A stretch of 64,000 nt of DNA from RGIG4034 sp045628945 (GTDB lineage Bacteria > Bacillota > Clostridia > Lachnospirales > Lachnospiraceae): positions 1-64,000 of the forward strand of contig JAZQQG010000012.1 in NCBI GenBank assembly GCA_045628945.1, in the 5' to 3' direction. The translations under genes and the position numbers were made by a program. The notes beneath the pieces are model-generated. The model worked only from the letters and a program-made list of their open reading frames with translations. It ran no database searches and had not been told where the DNA came from. Numbering within the stretch: position 1 is the stretch's first letter; each line of letters opens with the position of its first letter. Of the stretch, positions 7,343 to 15,770 are shown piece after piece.

Positions 7343-7711
7343 TTAGTAGTGATATTCTCTTACAGCACCAGCACCACGTTCTCCATGTGCTTTTAAGTGG
7401 CAGCTTCTACATAAACTTATAAGATTACTACGTTCGTGCGTACCACCATCAGCTAATGGAATTTTATGATGTACTTCCTCGACTGGAACCACAATTCCTT
7501 TTTTATAACATTCTTCACAGAAAGGATGCGTCTTAACGTAAGAATCACGTATCCTTTTCCAAGCACGTCCATATCTACGGCGTACAGCAGGATCCCTGTC
7601 ATACTTCTCGTACCTTCGTGCTTCATCCTTTGCATGCACATCACAGTAACGTCCATCGGTTAAGTTCGGACACCCTGGATACTTGCATGGCTTCTTAGGT
7701 TTGTAAGGCAT
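7343..7711 (-). CDS. HNH endonuclease
   Basis: 122 residues. Cys pairs CKYPGCPN and CDVHAKDEA at the N-terminus and CEECYKKG plus CRSCHLKAHG near the C-terminus form zinc sites; the catalytic core is VEEVHHKIPLADGGTHERSNL. Its position next to terS matches HK97-type phages in which the HNH protein assists the terminase in cutting at cos. The GGAGGTGA site is well placed. It lies downstream of the candidate late promoter and a hairpin leader. Confidence 0.88.
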   Translation of the reverse strand: MPYKPKKPCKYPGCPNLTDGRYCDVHAKDEARRYEKYDRDPAVRRRYGRAWKRIRDSYVKTHPFCEECYKKGIVVPVEEVHHKIPLADGGTHERSNLISLCRSCHLKAHGERGAGAVREYHY

Positions 7712-7739
7712 TCATCCGTTCACCTCCATCAATAACAAA

Positions 7740-7767
7740 AGCCCTGGAAGATTGCTCCTCCAAGGCT
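7740..7767 (-). terminator. Hairpin with T-rich tail in the leader of the HNH gene
   Basis: On the minus strand AGCCTTGG pairs with CCAGGGCT around a 12-base loop (one G-T pair) and is followed by TTTTGTTATT. It could end early transcripts after the DUF1492 gene or act as an attenuator between the candidate late promoter and the HNH gene. Confidence 0.5.
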
Positions 7768-7795
7768 CTGCGTCTTACACTATTTTCATACTACC

Positions 7796-7840
7796 ATTAT
7801 AACACTTACTATATGAATCGGTAGTGACATTTAGTGACAT
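7796..7840 (-). promoter_or_regulatory. Candidate activator-dependent late promoter
   Basis: On the minus strand a perfect TATAAT (7801-7796) lacks a -35 box; instead two direct copies of ATGTCACTA, 10 bases apart (7840-7832 and 7830-7822), cover the -35 area. They overlap the end of the DUF1492 gene, whose product is the likely activator. It would drive HNH, terS and the other packaging genes. Confidence 0.5.
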
Positions 7841-8247
7841 GATTCAGGAACACGTACCAAAGCTAATGCTTCACCATGAATTCTATAGATGTGACGGATG
7901 TTGTAATTTAGTTCCATCGCTATCTCTTCCCAAGTAAGAAAACGAAGGTATCTCATTTCAAGAAGCAAACGGTACTCTCTGTTATCAACAGCACTAATCA
8001 CATCAACGATTTCCTTTTTAAGGTCCACAAGCCTATCTATCTTTTTATTAATCTCAACATCCATATCAACTATCTTTGCTAAGGTATCCTCAAGTCTATG
8101 AACATTCCTGGTTCCTGAAGGTGGAACAAGACTAAAGGTAGATGTTGCTTTAGTAGCGAGGCTGTGCATTGAATCCATGATTTCTAACTTGTTATTAATT
8201 TCCAGGTCTAATCTGTAGGCCTGCGATAAATACTCACGTGCGTTCAT
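7831..8247 (-). CDS. DUF1492 / ArpU-like late transcription regulator
   Basis: 138 residues: an N-terminal coiled region (LEINNKLEIMDSMHSLA, IVDMDVEINKKIDRLVDLKKEI) followed by a sigma region 4-like helix-turn-helix, RYLRFLTWEEIAMELNYNIRHIYRIH. Such proteins (DUF1492, related in arrangement to ArpU) switch on late genes in Firmicutes phages. Its start overlaps the SNF2 stop by four bases (ATGA). The tandem repeats at 7822-7840, at its own 3' end, are candidate binding sites. Confidence 0.8.
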   Translation of the reverse strand: MNAREYLSQAYRLDLEINNKLEIMDSMHSLATKATSTFSLVPPSGTRNVHRLEDTLAKIVDMDVEINKKIDRLVDLKKEIVDVISAVDNREYRLLLEMRYLRFLTWEEIAMELNYNIRHIYRIHGEALALVRVPESCH

Positions 8248-9614
8248 CTCAGACCTCCAATCTTAGCTTTAACTGCAGCTATCATTCTATTCTGGTTTGC
8301 ATCCTTATGTTCTAAGGCAGCCATGATATCTTCATCAATGGTTCCTTCTGTACAAATGTGCTGGACTACAACTGTTCCAGAGCTTTGACCCTGACGCCAG
8401 AGTCTTGCTACCGTTTGAAGGTACAACTCTAACGACCATGTAAATCCAAACCAAATAAGTGTATTGGAGCCTTTTTGCAAATTAAGTCCATGACCAGCAG
8501 ATGCTGGATGAATTAAAGCAACAGGTATCTTACCAGCATTAAAATCAGCAATACTTTTATCTGTATCAATCTTCTGATAATCGATACCTAAGGTATCAAG
8601 TCTTTCACAGATTCTTGCATAATCATGCTGGAACCAATATGCAACTAATACAGGTTTGCCATTAGCTGCTTCAATTAAATCCTCTAAGGCATCAAGTTTT
8701 GCATCATGTAAATGAAAGACATTTCTATCATCGGTGTAAACAGCACCATTGGCCATCTGGCATAACTTACCTGAAAGCGCTGCAGCATTTGCAGCTGTAA
8801 TCTCACTTTCACTAATACCATCAAGGACATAATTATCTTTGAAGTCATCGTACATCGACCATTCAGCTGAACTCATTTTTACTGGATACTTCACAGAAAT
8901 AAGCTGTGGCATGTTGAGGTGATCAGCAGCCTTCATTGATATTGTGATGTCTGATATCTTTTTGTAAATAGCATCCTCAGCACCCGGAAGTGGAACCCAC
9001 TCATAAACAATCTGACCATTACTTCTACCTGGTCTAAAATATGTTGTTCTGTACTGGGTGATAAAACGACCTAATCTTTCACCCATATCAAGGCATCTAA
9101 ATTCTGAGAACAGGTCCATTAAGCCATTTCCTGCAGGACTACCAGTAAGACCTATTACCCTTTTAAGCTTAGGACGTACATTCATAAATGCCCTTACACG
9201 TTTTGCATTCCATGACTTCCATCCACTAAGTTCATCAAGGACACAACAATCATAATCAAATGGCTGTCCTGACTTTTCAATTAACCACTGCACGTTCTCC
9301 CTATTGATAATGTAAATATCAGCTGGGGTTTGCAGTGCTCTCATTCTTTCCTTAGCTGTACCAACAACTATAGAAAATTTTAAATGTGAGAATTCATCCC
9401 ACTTCTTTATCTCATCAGACCAGGTATTTCTGGCTACTCTAAGTGGTGCAATTATAAGCACCTTTGTTACTTCTCCGGTTGCAATAAGTGCTGCTAATGC
9501 AGCTAATGTGATTGAAGTCTTACCAAGACCCATATCAAGTAATATTGCTGCAATCGGATGTTTTATTATGAAGTCAGTCGCATAGGACTGATAATCATGC
9601 GGATTGTATTTCAT
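8244..9614 (-). CDS. SNF2-type DEAD/DEAH-box helicase
   Basis: 456 residues, the short phage form of the SNF2 ATPase. Motif I is LLDMGLGKTSI (residue 25-35), motif II is CVLDELSGWKS, motif III is LTGSPAGNG, motif V is SAGHGLNLQKGSN and motif VI is QTVARLWRQGQ. It probably remodels protein-DNA complexes or works in phage replication or recombination. It is almost always found next to a VRR-NUC protein, as here, where the two genes overlap by 20 bases. Confidence 0.93.
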   Translation of the reverse strand: MKYNPHDYQSYATDFIIKHPIAAILLDMGLGKTSITLAALAALIATGEVTKVLIIAPLRVARNTWSDEIKKWDEFSHLKFSIVVGTAKERMRALQTPADIYIINRENVQWLIEKSGQPFDYDCCVLDELSGWKSWNAKRVRAFMNVRPKLKRVIGLTGSPAGNGLMDLFSEFRCLDMGERLGRFITQYRTTYFRPGRSNGQIVYEWVPLPGAEDAIYKKISDITISMKAADHLNMPQLISVKYPVKMSSAEWSMYDDFKDNYVLDGISESEITAANAAALSGKLCQMANGAVYTDDRNVFHLHDAKLDALEDLIEAANGKPVLVAYWFQHDYARICERLDTLGIDYQKIDTDKSIADFNAGKIPVALIHPASAGHGLNLQKGSNTLIWFGFTWSLELYLQTVARLWRQGQSSGTVVVQHICTEGTIDEDIMAALEHKDANQNRMIAAVKAKIGGLR

Positions 9615-9876
9615 CTAAAACCTCCTGAATATCATCAAGGTTATCAAGGACATAAACCTTAAAACCTAACTTCTGTAATAATCTGTGTCTACTAACCTGT
9701 AGGGGTCTTGGCTTTTTACCAGGAGCCTTAAGCTCTACCATTCCAAACTTCATCATTGGCAGAAAGACTAATCTATCGGGAACCCCATCAAATCCAGGTG
9801 ACACCCACTTAGGACAGATACCACCTCTGGCTTTAACCGCCTCTACAAGTTTTCTTTCGATGTGTTTTTCTAACAT
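9595..9876 (-). CDS. VRR-NUC nuclease
   Basis: 93 residues, a stand-alone VRR-NUC domain of the PD-(D/E)XK superfamily. The catalytic pattern is GFDGVPDRLVFLP (Asp), followed by GMVELKAPGKKPRPLQ (Glu-x-Lys) and a conserved Gln in the next helix. These domains resolve branched DNA structures. The GGAGG site lies seven bases before the ATG. It is coupled to the SNF2 gene and belongs to the early replication block read leftwards from 12.8 kb. Confidence 0.93.
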   Translation of the reverse strand: MLEKHIERKLVEAVKARGGICPKWVSPGFDGVPDRLVFLPMMKFGMVELKAPGKKPRPLQVSRHRLLQKLGFKVYVLDNLDDIQEVLDEIQSA

Positions 9877-10089
9877 CGCACACCTCCATCAAATTTATGA
9901 AAAGTGCATGTCATGGAGGTCATTTGCAAAACTTTCCTTATAGCGATTTTTTACCTATTTTTTCTTATATAGGAAACTTTTGCTATAGACCTTAACGACA
10001 TTCACAAATGGCTTAAAATAAGGATTCTTGGAGGTAAATACATTTTTAGAAAAAGTTTGTATTTAACCTCCACAACCTGCACTTAGTGA
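9877..10089. other. Intergenic region with inverted repeat after the primase gene
   Basis: I see no coding sequence. GGAGGTAAATAC (10030-10041) pairs with GTATTTAACCTCC (10059-10071), one base bulged, around a 17-base loop. Directly beside it (10061-10082) is sequence resembling the 9-bp repeats at 7314-7340. AT-rich inverted segments also lie at about 9930-10000. It may hold an intercistronic processing hairpin or origin-like iterons. Confidence 0.4.
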
Positions 10090-12384
10090 TTAATCCAAGA
10101 AATCATTTCCAGATTTGACCTTCACGCCATGCACTATGACACCCTTATTGGTTCTACGTCTAAAGTAACCAGCTTTATCCATAGAGGAATAAAAATCTGT
10201 CGTACTACGGATAAATTCACCATTACTAATGCAATATGCTCTGTACTGTTGATAAAGCTCTCCAGACTTCTCAGAATAAGAAGGATCTGTTTCACAACAG
10301 TCATTAATAAACTGACCTAACCAATCGTTATCCTGTCTATACTTATCAACTGCATCAGTAACGCATTGAGGCTCCTTTGTTTTGAAACCATGTGCTATTG
10401 CAAGCTGAGCGCCTTCCAAGATCCATTTCATGATGGCCGGACCTGCATGCTCATACAGATACTCCGAATAGTTCTTAATATCTGAATTGCCAACAATGTG
10501 AGCGTTGAATGGAATTACAATAAGACGTCTCCATATACCTTCATCATTACTTGATGAGACTTTAGGAAGATGATTGGTATAAAGAACTAACAAGTGGCTA
10601 GGCTCAAACTTGAATGGATCCTTATACTTCTTTTCTGCATAAATCTCATCTGTTGAGCAAAGCTGTTTTACAACTGCAGTATTAAGACGAACACCTTCTT
10701 CTAACTCCGATGCAATGATGAGACGCTTACCTTTTAATTCAGCCATCTCAGGCTTCACATTTCTTTTACAGTTAAGCGTTAATGCTTCGGCTGATATCTT
10801 GCCAGCATAGGTACCAAGAACCTTTGACAAAGTGTTCCAGAAGGTACTCTTACCATTAGCTCCGCCACCAAAGGCAATAATCATTTTTTCAGCGTAGACC
10901 TTACCTACAGCAGCCATACCAACAATCTCCTGTACATAAGAGATGAGCTCTTTATCACCACAGAAGAATAAATCCAGCGAATCCTGCCATATCTTTTCAC
11001 CTGCATCACCAGGCGATACTGTAGTGATTTTAGTAATCAAATCTCTAGGATCATGTGGCTGTTCACCTGCCATACCTTTAGTAAGGTCATAAGTAGCAAC
11101 TGGTGTATTGATGAGATTTTCATCCTTATCTAAGTCACCAACACTAATAGCCACCATAGGCTTTGCTGCCTGAAGTGCTGATGTGATGTACTTATAATCA
11201 CGGCGCTTTTGTACGAACTTAAGATATGTACAAGCACCAATGAATCTGTAATATGCACCAATGCTTCCATCTGTCAGAGCCTTTTCTAATGTCTTGCCGC
11301 CAGCATTAATAGCTGATTCAGCAACACCACAATCGATAAGCCCCTGCTTGGCTGCTTCCAGTTCCTGCTCTGCATCTAAAAGCTGCTGATCCAAGAACTC
11401 TTCCATAGCACCTATGGCCATCTGCTTATCTTCCACCCAGACTTCACCGTCATAGCGTAAGTAATCTGTAGCACTGGTATAAACAAGTTCTGAACCGTAC
11501 TCACGAACCAGAGTCTTTGCTTCACCTATATCTGAGTAATCATCAGGTTTAAGTGTTGTACCGCCACCACCAGCAAAATCATCGTTAAACTGATCGGGTG
11601 GAATATATCCGTCCTGGTTCTGCACCTTCTTTGCAAACTTACATGCACTGTTCCAGATGGTATTAAGTTCTTCATCATCTAAAGGTGGTTCACACTTAGC
11701 AGCTCTTTTATCGAAAAGCTCACGTGCCTGTTCTGTAGGCCCGAATCTCTTCATAAGGCGTCCTGCATAAATGGACATTGTCTTGTTACGATTACCTTCT
11801 GTAATAGGACCACTTGATGAATATTCCTCTTCTGAGTCTTCCGGACGAAAATCAACAATTTCATCCATGTCATCAATATGGCACCAGCCATCATTCCACA
11901 CGATTTCATCTACCTCTGATTCAGAACCAAATAAGAATCTGGCCGCATCAGCTGCGTTGTCATCAAGGAATGGATACATATTCAGTATCGCAAGCTTCAA
12001 ATTTCTATAGGTGTTTGCATCTGTGCATTCACTAATAGGAAAGAATATGTGGAAACGAGGTCTTGGTGACTTGTCTCCCTTTTGAAGCATATTGTGACGA
12101 CTTGGAGTTGTTGCAAAATCGATATCAGGTAAAATCTCCTGCAAACTCTGTGGTGTAATCCACTCTTCAGGATCCTCTGAATGGTCATTGTCACAATCCA
12201 TCGGTATTACATTTGAAGATAAGAAATTGGCATTGCTACGGTAATTGTCCTTATAGGCAGCACATACATGATCTTTCTTCGTTGCTTCTAATAAATCTAA
12301 TACTGAGCTGACCGTTACCTTATTTGGATAAATGCAGTTGGCTTTATTCCCGGTACACTCAGCTAAAAATAAATCAAAGTACAT
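10090..12384 (-). CDS. Phage primase-helicase (D5/P4-like)
   Basis: 764 residues. The N-terminal part is an archaeo-eukaryotic-type primase domain (PMDCDNDHSEDPEEW with paired acidic residues, PRPRFHIFFP), then a PriCT-like segment (about 205-255) and a C-terminal D5-family superfamily 3 helicase with Walker A FGGGANGKSTFW (about 505-515) and RLIIASELEEGVRLN. It would prime and unwind the replicating genome. It follows the 12385 gene with no gap, and AAGGAGG in that gene serves its start. Confidence 0.92.
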   Translation of the reverse strand: MYFDLFLAECTGNKANCIYPNKVTVSSVLDLLEATKKDHVCAAYKDNYRSNANFLSSNVIPMDCDNDHSEDPEEWITPQSLQEILPDIDFATTPSRHNMLQKGDKSPRPRFHIFFPISECTDANTYRNLKLAILNMYPFLDDNAADAARFLFGSESEVDEIVWNDGWCHIDDMDEIVDFRPEDSEEEYSSSGPITEGNRNKTMSIYAGRLMKRFGPTEQARELFDKRAAKCEPPLDDEELNTIWNSACKFAKKVQNQDGYIPPDQFNDDFAGGGGTTLKPDDYSDIGEAKTLVREYGSELVYTSATDYLRYDGEVWVEDKQMAIGAMEEFLDQQLLDAEQELEAAKQGLIDCGVAESAINAGGKTLEKALTDGSIGAYYRFIGACTYLKFVQKRRDYKYITSALQAAKPMVAISVGDLDKDENLINTPVATYDLTKGMAGEQPHDPRDLITKITTVSPGDAGEKIWQDSLDLFFCGDKELISYVQEIVGMAAVGKVYAEKMIIAFGGGANGKSTFWNTLSKVLGTYAGKISAEALTLNCKRNVKPEMAELKGKRLIIASELEEGVRLNTAVVKQLCSTDEIYAEKKYKDPFKFEPSHLLVLYTNHLPKVSSSNDEGIWRRLIVIPFNAHIVGNSDIKNYSEYLYEHAGPAIMKWILEGAQLAIAHGFKTKEPQCVTDAVDKYRQDNDWLGQFINDCCETDPSYSEKSGELYQQYRAYCISNGEFIRSTTDFYSSMDKAGYFRRRTNKGVIVHGVKVKSGNDFLD

Positions 12385-12792
12385 TTAGCTTTCCTCCTTA
12401 AGCTCCTCGCTAAAATAGCGGATTCTCATTCTCTTCTTACGTGCCCTGTCTATCTCAGCCTGCATTCCTTCAGATATGAAATTGCCAAAGACCCATAATT
12501 CCTTACACCTATCCAAGATGACCATATCCATAAGTATTGCCAGCTCACGTTCAGTCGCTTCTTCCATATATTGAGGAAGTAACAGATGTGGCGCTATCGG
12601 TATGGCACCCTGGTCCACAGCAAATCTGCTGTACCTTCTGGCCTTTAATGTGTTACCCGGCGGATCTCCTGAGTACGGCGAACAGATATATACAAGAGGT
12701 CTGTAATTCTTTAGTCCTTTATGTACACTCTTCAGCGCCTTATACGGGGTCGGGTCTTTATAGCCTTCATGGTTTAAGTAATCCTTCTCCAT
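12385..12792 (-). CDS. DUF7768-like (nucleoside deoxyribosyltransferase-like) protein
   Basis: 135 residues. PLVYICSPYSGDPPGNTLKA near residue 33 and a central AIPIAPHLLLPQYM, then LDRCKELWVFG, are typical of the DUF4406/DUF7768 group, a Rossmann-like fold related to nucleoside 2-deoxyribosyltransferases. The group is frequent in phages, probably in nucleotide metabolism, but the substrate is unknown. It is the first gene of the minus-strand early operon, with AAAGGAG before the ATG. Confidence 0.75.
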   Translation of the reverse strand: MEKDYLNHEGYKDPTPYKALKSVHKGLKNYRPLVYICSPYSGDPPGNTLKARRYSRFAVDQGAIPIAPHLLLPQYMEEATERELAILMDMVILDRCKELWVFGNFISEGMQAEIDRARKKRMRIRYFSEELKEES

Positions 12793-13155
12793 TGGACTGT
12801 CTCCTTTCCGTTAAAAAGTGAGGATGTTAAGTCCTCCTACTTCCCCAGTACAAAAGGGCATCATTTTTCCGGGTTTTTATAAAAAAAAGTTGCAAAAAAA
12901 TAGAAGCGAACCGAATCGCCTCCTTTTTTATATATGCGTGCGCATAGGCCACCGCTTTTAATATTTTTCATTTTTGTCTGATCCAGGCCGGAAAATCTCA
13001 CTGATTTCTTACTGGGAAGGTGTAAGGAATAGCTCCTACACCAGCTCAGAAAAAAATAAATTCAAAAAATTTTCAAAAGGGCCGGAAAAATCAACCAGTT
13101 TTCTACTGGGAAAGTGAGAGGTGAAGAAATCACCACGGAAAGTGAGGTGCTGCAG
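12793..13155. other. Divergent control region between the two early gene blocks
   Basis: No clear gene is seen. It contains a near-palindrome TATGCGTGCGCATA at about 12932-12945, GCGA-N6-TCGC followed by a T run (about 12903-12930), two imperfect 37-base direct repeats beginning GGCCGGAAAA (12986-13022 and 13080-13116) and a hairpin between them, GGTGTAAGGA / TCCTACACC (13019-13042). No convincing sigma-70 promoter was found for either direction, so phage regulators or an origin may use these repeats. Confidence 0.45.
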
Positions 13156-13305
13156 ATGCAGGAAGAAATGAATGTAGGTACTCCCAACCTCGATGAAGAA
13201 CTCGCAGATGTGCTAATCGCAATCAGCGTAATCGCTAAGAGGCTGGCAAGGAAACTACAAGAGCAAAACAAAGATATTGGAGGACAAGACAATGAAAATC
13301 AGTGA
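13156..13305 (+). CDS. Small phage protein with DEELADVLIAI helix
   Basis: 49 residues from the ATG at 13156, preceded by GTGAGGTG; an in-frame GTG at 13114 is possible. The core NLDEELADVLIAISVIAKRLARKL is an amphipathic helix found in small proteins at the head of clostridial phage early operons. The acidic ELADVL pattern recalls MazG-type helices, but the protein is far too short for that enzyme. The function is unknown. It overlaps the next gene by 14 bases. Confidence 0.6.
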   Translation: MQEEMNVGTPNLDEELADVLIAISVIAKRLARKLQEQNKDIGGQDNENQ

Positions 13306-13447
13306 TAACACAAAGAACTCTTTCGTACAGTTTTTAGGATTCTTTTTAAGAGATGTATCAGAATCAATTCTTACTAACCTTTTCAATAAGATTGAGGATG
13401 ATGACGAATTTCCTGGATTCGACGATGACGATGATGACTTATTTTAA
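13292..13447 (+). CDS. Small protein with extreme acidic C-terminus (51 aa)
   Basis: Starts MKISDNTKNSFVQFLGFFLRD, predicted helical, and ends GFDDDDDDLF. GGAGG lies eight bases before the ATG, and the gene overlaps its neighbour by 14 bases and is followed closely by the 13459 gene, so it is very likely translated. The acidic tail ending in two hydrophobic residues resembles the tip by which single-stranded DNA-binding proteins recruit partners. I do not recognise a family. Confidence 0.6.
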   Translation: MKISDNTKNSFVQFLGFFLRDVSESILTNLFNKIEDDDEFPGFDDDDDDLF

Positions 13448-13458
13448 GGAGGTGCGAC

Positions 13459-13791
13459 ATGAGCAAGATGAGTGAATTATCAACCATGATCGACAGCCTT
13501 ATCGAATGTGGTCAGAAGTTAATTGATGTAGGAAACGGTCTTAAGGAGTTTTATTCCGAGACCGCTACTAAAGAATCAAAGCCAGTAGAACAACCTTCTG
13601 CTGTTGAAAAGATAAGCTTTGAGGATGTAAGAAAAATCCTCGCTAGCAAGTCCAGTGAAGATGACGGTAAATACAAGTCCCAGATTAAAGAGCTTGTTGC
13701 TAAGTATTCATCTACTGGAACCCTTAAAGGTGTCCCTGAAGATAGCTATGCAGCTTTAATTGCTGAAGCGGAGGTGATTGGTAATGGCTAA
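13459..13791 (+). CDS. Phage protein of the 'rrp5-like' annotated group (110 aa)
   Basis: A helical N-terminus (STMIDSLIECGQKLIDVGNGLKEF) is followed by a linker and a C-terminal SAP/HeH-like segment, SFEDVRKILASKS then IKELVAKYSSTGTLKGVPED. Clostridial phage proteins of this type are often labelled rRNA biogenesis protein rrp5, which is probably misleading. A nucleic acid-binding role in replication or recombination is more likely from the neighbours. It overlaps the DUF2800 gene by 8 bases; AAGGAGG precedes the ATG. Confidence 0.65.
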   Translation: MSKMSELSTMIDSLIECGQKLIDVGNGLKEFYSETATKESKPVEQPSAVEKISFEDVRKILASKSSEDDGKYKSQIKELVAKYSSTGTLKGVPEDSYAALIAEAEVIGNG

Positions 13792-14905
13792 ACATGCATT
13801 ACTCTCCGCCTCTGCATCACATAGATGGCTCAACTGTCCCCCTTCTGCTATTGAATGCGCTGGTGTACCTGATACACCATCCGCATTCGCCCAAGAAGGT
13901 ACCGATGCACATGAGCTTTGTGAATATAAAGTGTTAAAGGCTTTAGGTAGAGCTGCACCTGATCCATCAGATCATCTGGAATATATGAACTCCGAGATGG
14001 ATTATCACTCTGACAGTTATGCTTCCTATGTTATGGAACAGCTGGAAGAAGCAAAGAAATTGTGTACCGACCCGGTTATCTTATTAGAGCAACGTCTGGA
14101 CTTTTCTAAATGGGTACCAGAGGGGTTCGGAACCGGTGACTGCATCATTGTTGCAGATGATGTGCTTCAGATAATCGATTTCAAATATGGACTAGGTGTT
14201 ATGGTAGATGCTTTTAAGAACCCACAAATGATGTTGTATGCATTAGGCGCTTTAGAAGTATTCGATGGCATATATGACATCAATCAGGTGTACATGACTA
14301 TCTACCAGCCAAGACGTGATAACGTCAACACCTACATCTGCTCTAAAGAAGAACTACTTAAGTGGGCCGATGAAGTCCTTGCTCCTACTGCTAAGTTAGC
14401 CATCGAAGGTGGTGGTGAATACAAAGCAGGTGATCACTGCCAGTTCTGTAAAGTTAAAGCTTCCTGCAGAAAACGTGCGGAACATAACCTAGAACTTGCT
14501 AAGTATGATTTTGAGATGCCATCAAAGCTCGACACTACTGAGATATCAGCTATTCTTCCAAGAATCGATGAACTCGTATCCTGGGCCAATGACATCAAAG
14601 AATATGCCTTACAACAGGCACTCTCCGGCACCAAATATCATGGTTATAAAGTTGTTGAGGGTAAATCAAACAGAAAGTATACAGATGATGCTGCTGTTGC
14701 AGCTGTAGTAACTGAAGCTGGTTATAACCCTTACGAACAGAAACTTTTAGGTGTCACAGCTATGACTTCTCTCTTAGGTAAGAAGAAGTTCGAAGAATTG
14801 TTAGGCGGCATGATAACTAAGCCACCTGGCAAACCAACACTTGTAACTGACGCAGATAAGCGTCCAGAGATTAACACGGCAAATGACGATTTCAATGACA
14901 ATTAA
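13784..14905 (+). CDS. DUF2800 Fe-S PD-(D/E)XK nuclease
   Basis: 373 residues from the ATG at 13784 after GGAGGTGAT. The N-terminus has SASASHRWLNCPPSA and EGTDAHELCE; the catalytic centre is GTGDCIIVADDVLQIIDFKYG (Asp...Asp-Phe-Lys), and HCQFCKVKASC near residue 225 with an early Cys can hold an iron-sulphur cluster, as in Cas4/AddB-type nucleases. In phages this gene sits beside DUF2815 and PolA and probably processes DNA ends during replication or recombination. Confidence 0.88.
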   Translation: MAKHALLSASASHRWLNCPPSAIECAGVPDTPSAFAQEGTDAHELCEYKVLKALGRAAPDPSDHLEYMNSEMDYHSDSYASYVMEQLEEAKKLCTDPVILLEQRLDFSKWVPEGFGTGDCIIVADDVLQIIDFKYGLGVMVDAFKNPQMMLYALGALEVFDGIYDINQVYMTIYQPRRDNVNTYICSKEELLKWADEVLAPTAKLAIEGGGEYKAGDHCQFCKVKASCRKRAEHNLELAKYDFEMPSKLDTTEISAILPRIDELVSWANDIKEYALQQALSGTKYHGYKVVEGKSNRKYTDDAAVAAVVTEAGYNPYEQKLLGVTAMTSLLGKKKFEELLGGMITKPPGKPTLVTDADKRPEINTANDDFNDN

Positions 14906-14924
14906 TTAATGGAGGTAAAATATT

Positions 14925-15488
14925 ATGTCTAAGCCAATTATTGCTACTAAGGTTATTACAGGTCCTTCTACAAGATGGAGCTACGCTAACGTCTGGGACC
15001 CTAAGTCAATCAATGGAGGTGCTCCTAAGTATAGTGTGAGCCTTATCATTCCTAAGTCTGATACAGCTACAATCGAAAAGATCCAGGCAGCTATTCAGGC
15101 AGCTTACGAGGAAGGTGAATCAAAGCTTAAGGGTAACGGTAAATCTGTACCACCTCTTGCAGCTATCAAGACTCCTCTTCGTGACGGAGATATTGAAAGA
15201 CCTGATGATGCAGCTTATGCTAACAGTTATTTCATCAATGCTAACTCTTCTACTGCACCTGGTATCGTAGATGCAGCAAGACAGCCTATTATCGACCGTA
15301 GTGAAGTATACAGCGGTGTGTATGGTAGAGCTTCAATCAATCTTTATGCATTCAATTCGAATGGAAATAAGGGTATTGCCTGCGGACTTAATAATCTGCA
15401 GAAAATCAGAGATGGTGAGCCTTTAGGTGGTAAGTCTTCTGCTGAGAGTGATTTCGACACAGATGATGACGACGAATTCCTTAACTAA
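14925..15488 (+). CDS. DUF2815 single-stranded DNA-binding protein
   Basis: 187 residues. The opening ATKVITGPSTRWSYANVWDP and the later YSVSLIIPKSD match DUF2815, the T7 gp2.5-like OB-fold proteins of Firmicutes phages. The C-terminal tail is acidic (DTDDDDEFLN), as expected for an SSB that recruits partners. It would protect ssDNA and stimulate annealing during replication. The GGAGG site is clear and its neighbours are the DUF2800 nuclease and the polymerase. Confidence 0.88.
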   Translation: MSKPIIATKVITGPSTRWSYANVWDPKSINGGAPKYSVSLIIPKSDTATIEKIQAAIQAAYEEGESKLKGNGKSVPPLAAIKTPLRDGDIERPDDAAYANSYFINANSSTAPGIVDAARQPIIDRSEVYSGVYGRASINLYAFNSNGNKGIACGLNNLQKIRDGEPLGGKSSAESDFDTDDDDEFLN

Positions 15489-15558
15489 TTCTGTAACAGC
15501 ATAACAACACTGGCAGCTGAAATATGCTGCCAGGATCTAAGAAAATCGAGGTATTAAA

Positions 15559-15714
15559 ATGACAAATTATGAACACTTAATGCTATCTGTATCATTCGGC
15601 TGTAATCTTGGATGGATTCTTGGTGGTCTCTATCTTATGGTCCGGGAACTGATTATATTCATCAAGGATAAAGTAAAAGCCAGACGTGAGAAGAAAGCTG
15701 ACAACAATATGTAA
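15559..15714 (+). CDS. Small single-pass membrane protein (51 aa)
   Basis: ATG at 15559 with CGAGGT nearby. Residues 9-36 (VSFGCNLGWILGGLYLMV and REL then IIFI) form one hydrophobic segment, followed by a strongly basic cytoplasmic tail (KDKVKARREKKAD). It fills the space between the SSB and polymerase genes. The function is unknown; a small phage membrane protein here could affect host replication attachment or superinfection, but nothing in the sequence decides this. Confidence 0.55.
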   Translation: MTNYEHLMLSVSFGCNLGWILGGLYLMVRELIIFIKDKVKARREKKADNNM

Positions 15715-15770
15715 ATTTGCAAGGTGGCTGGAGTTCTTCTCTATGCCACCTATTATATTTGGAGGTTTTA

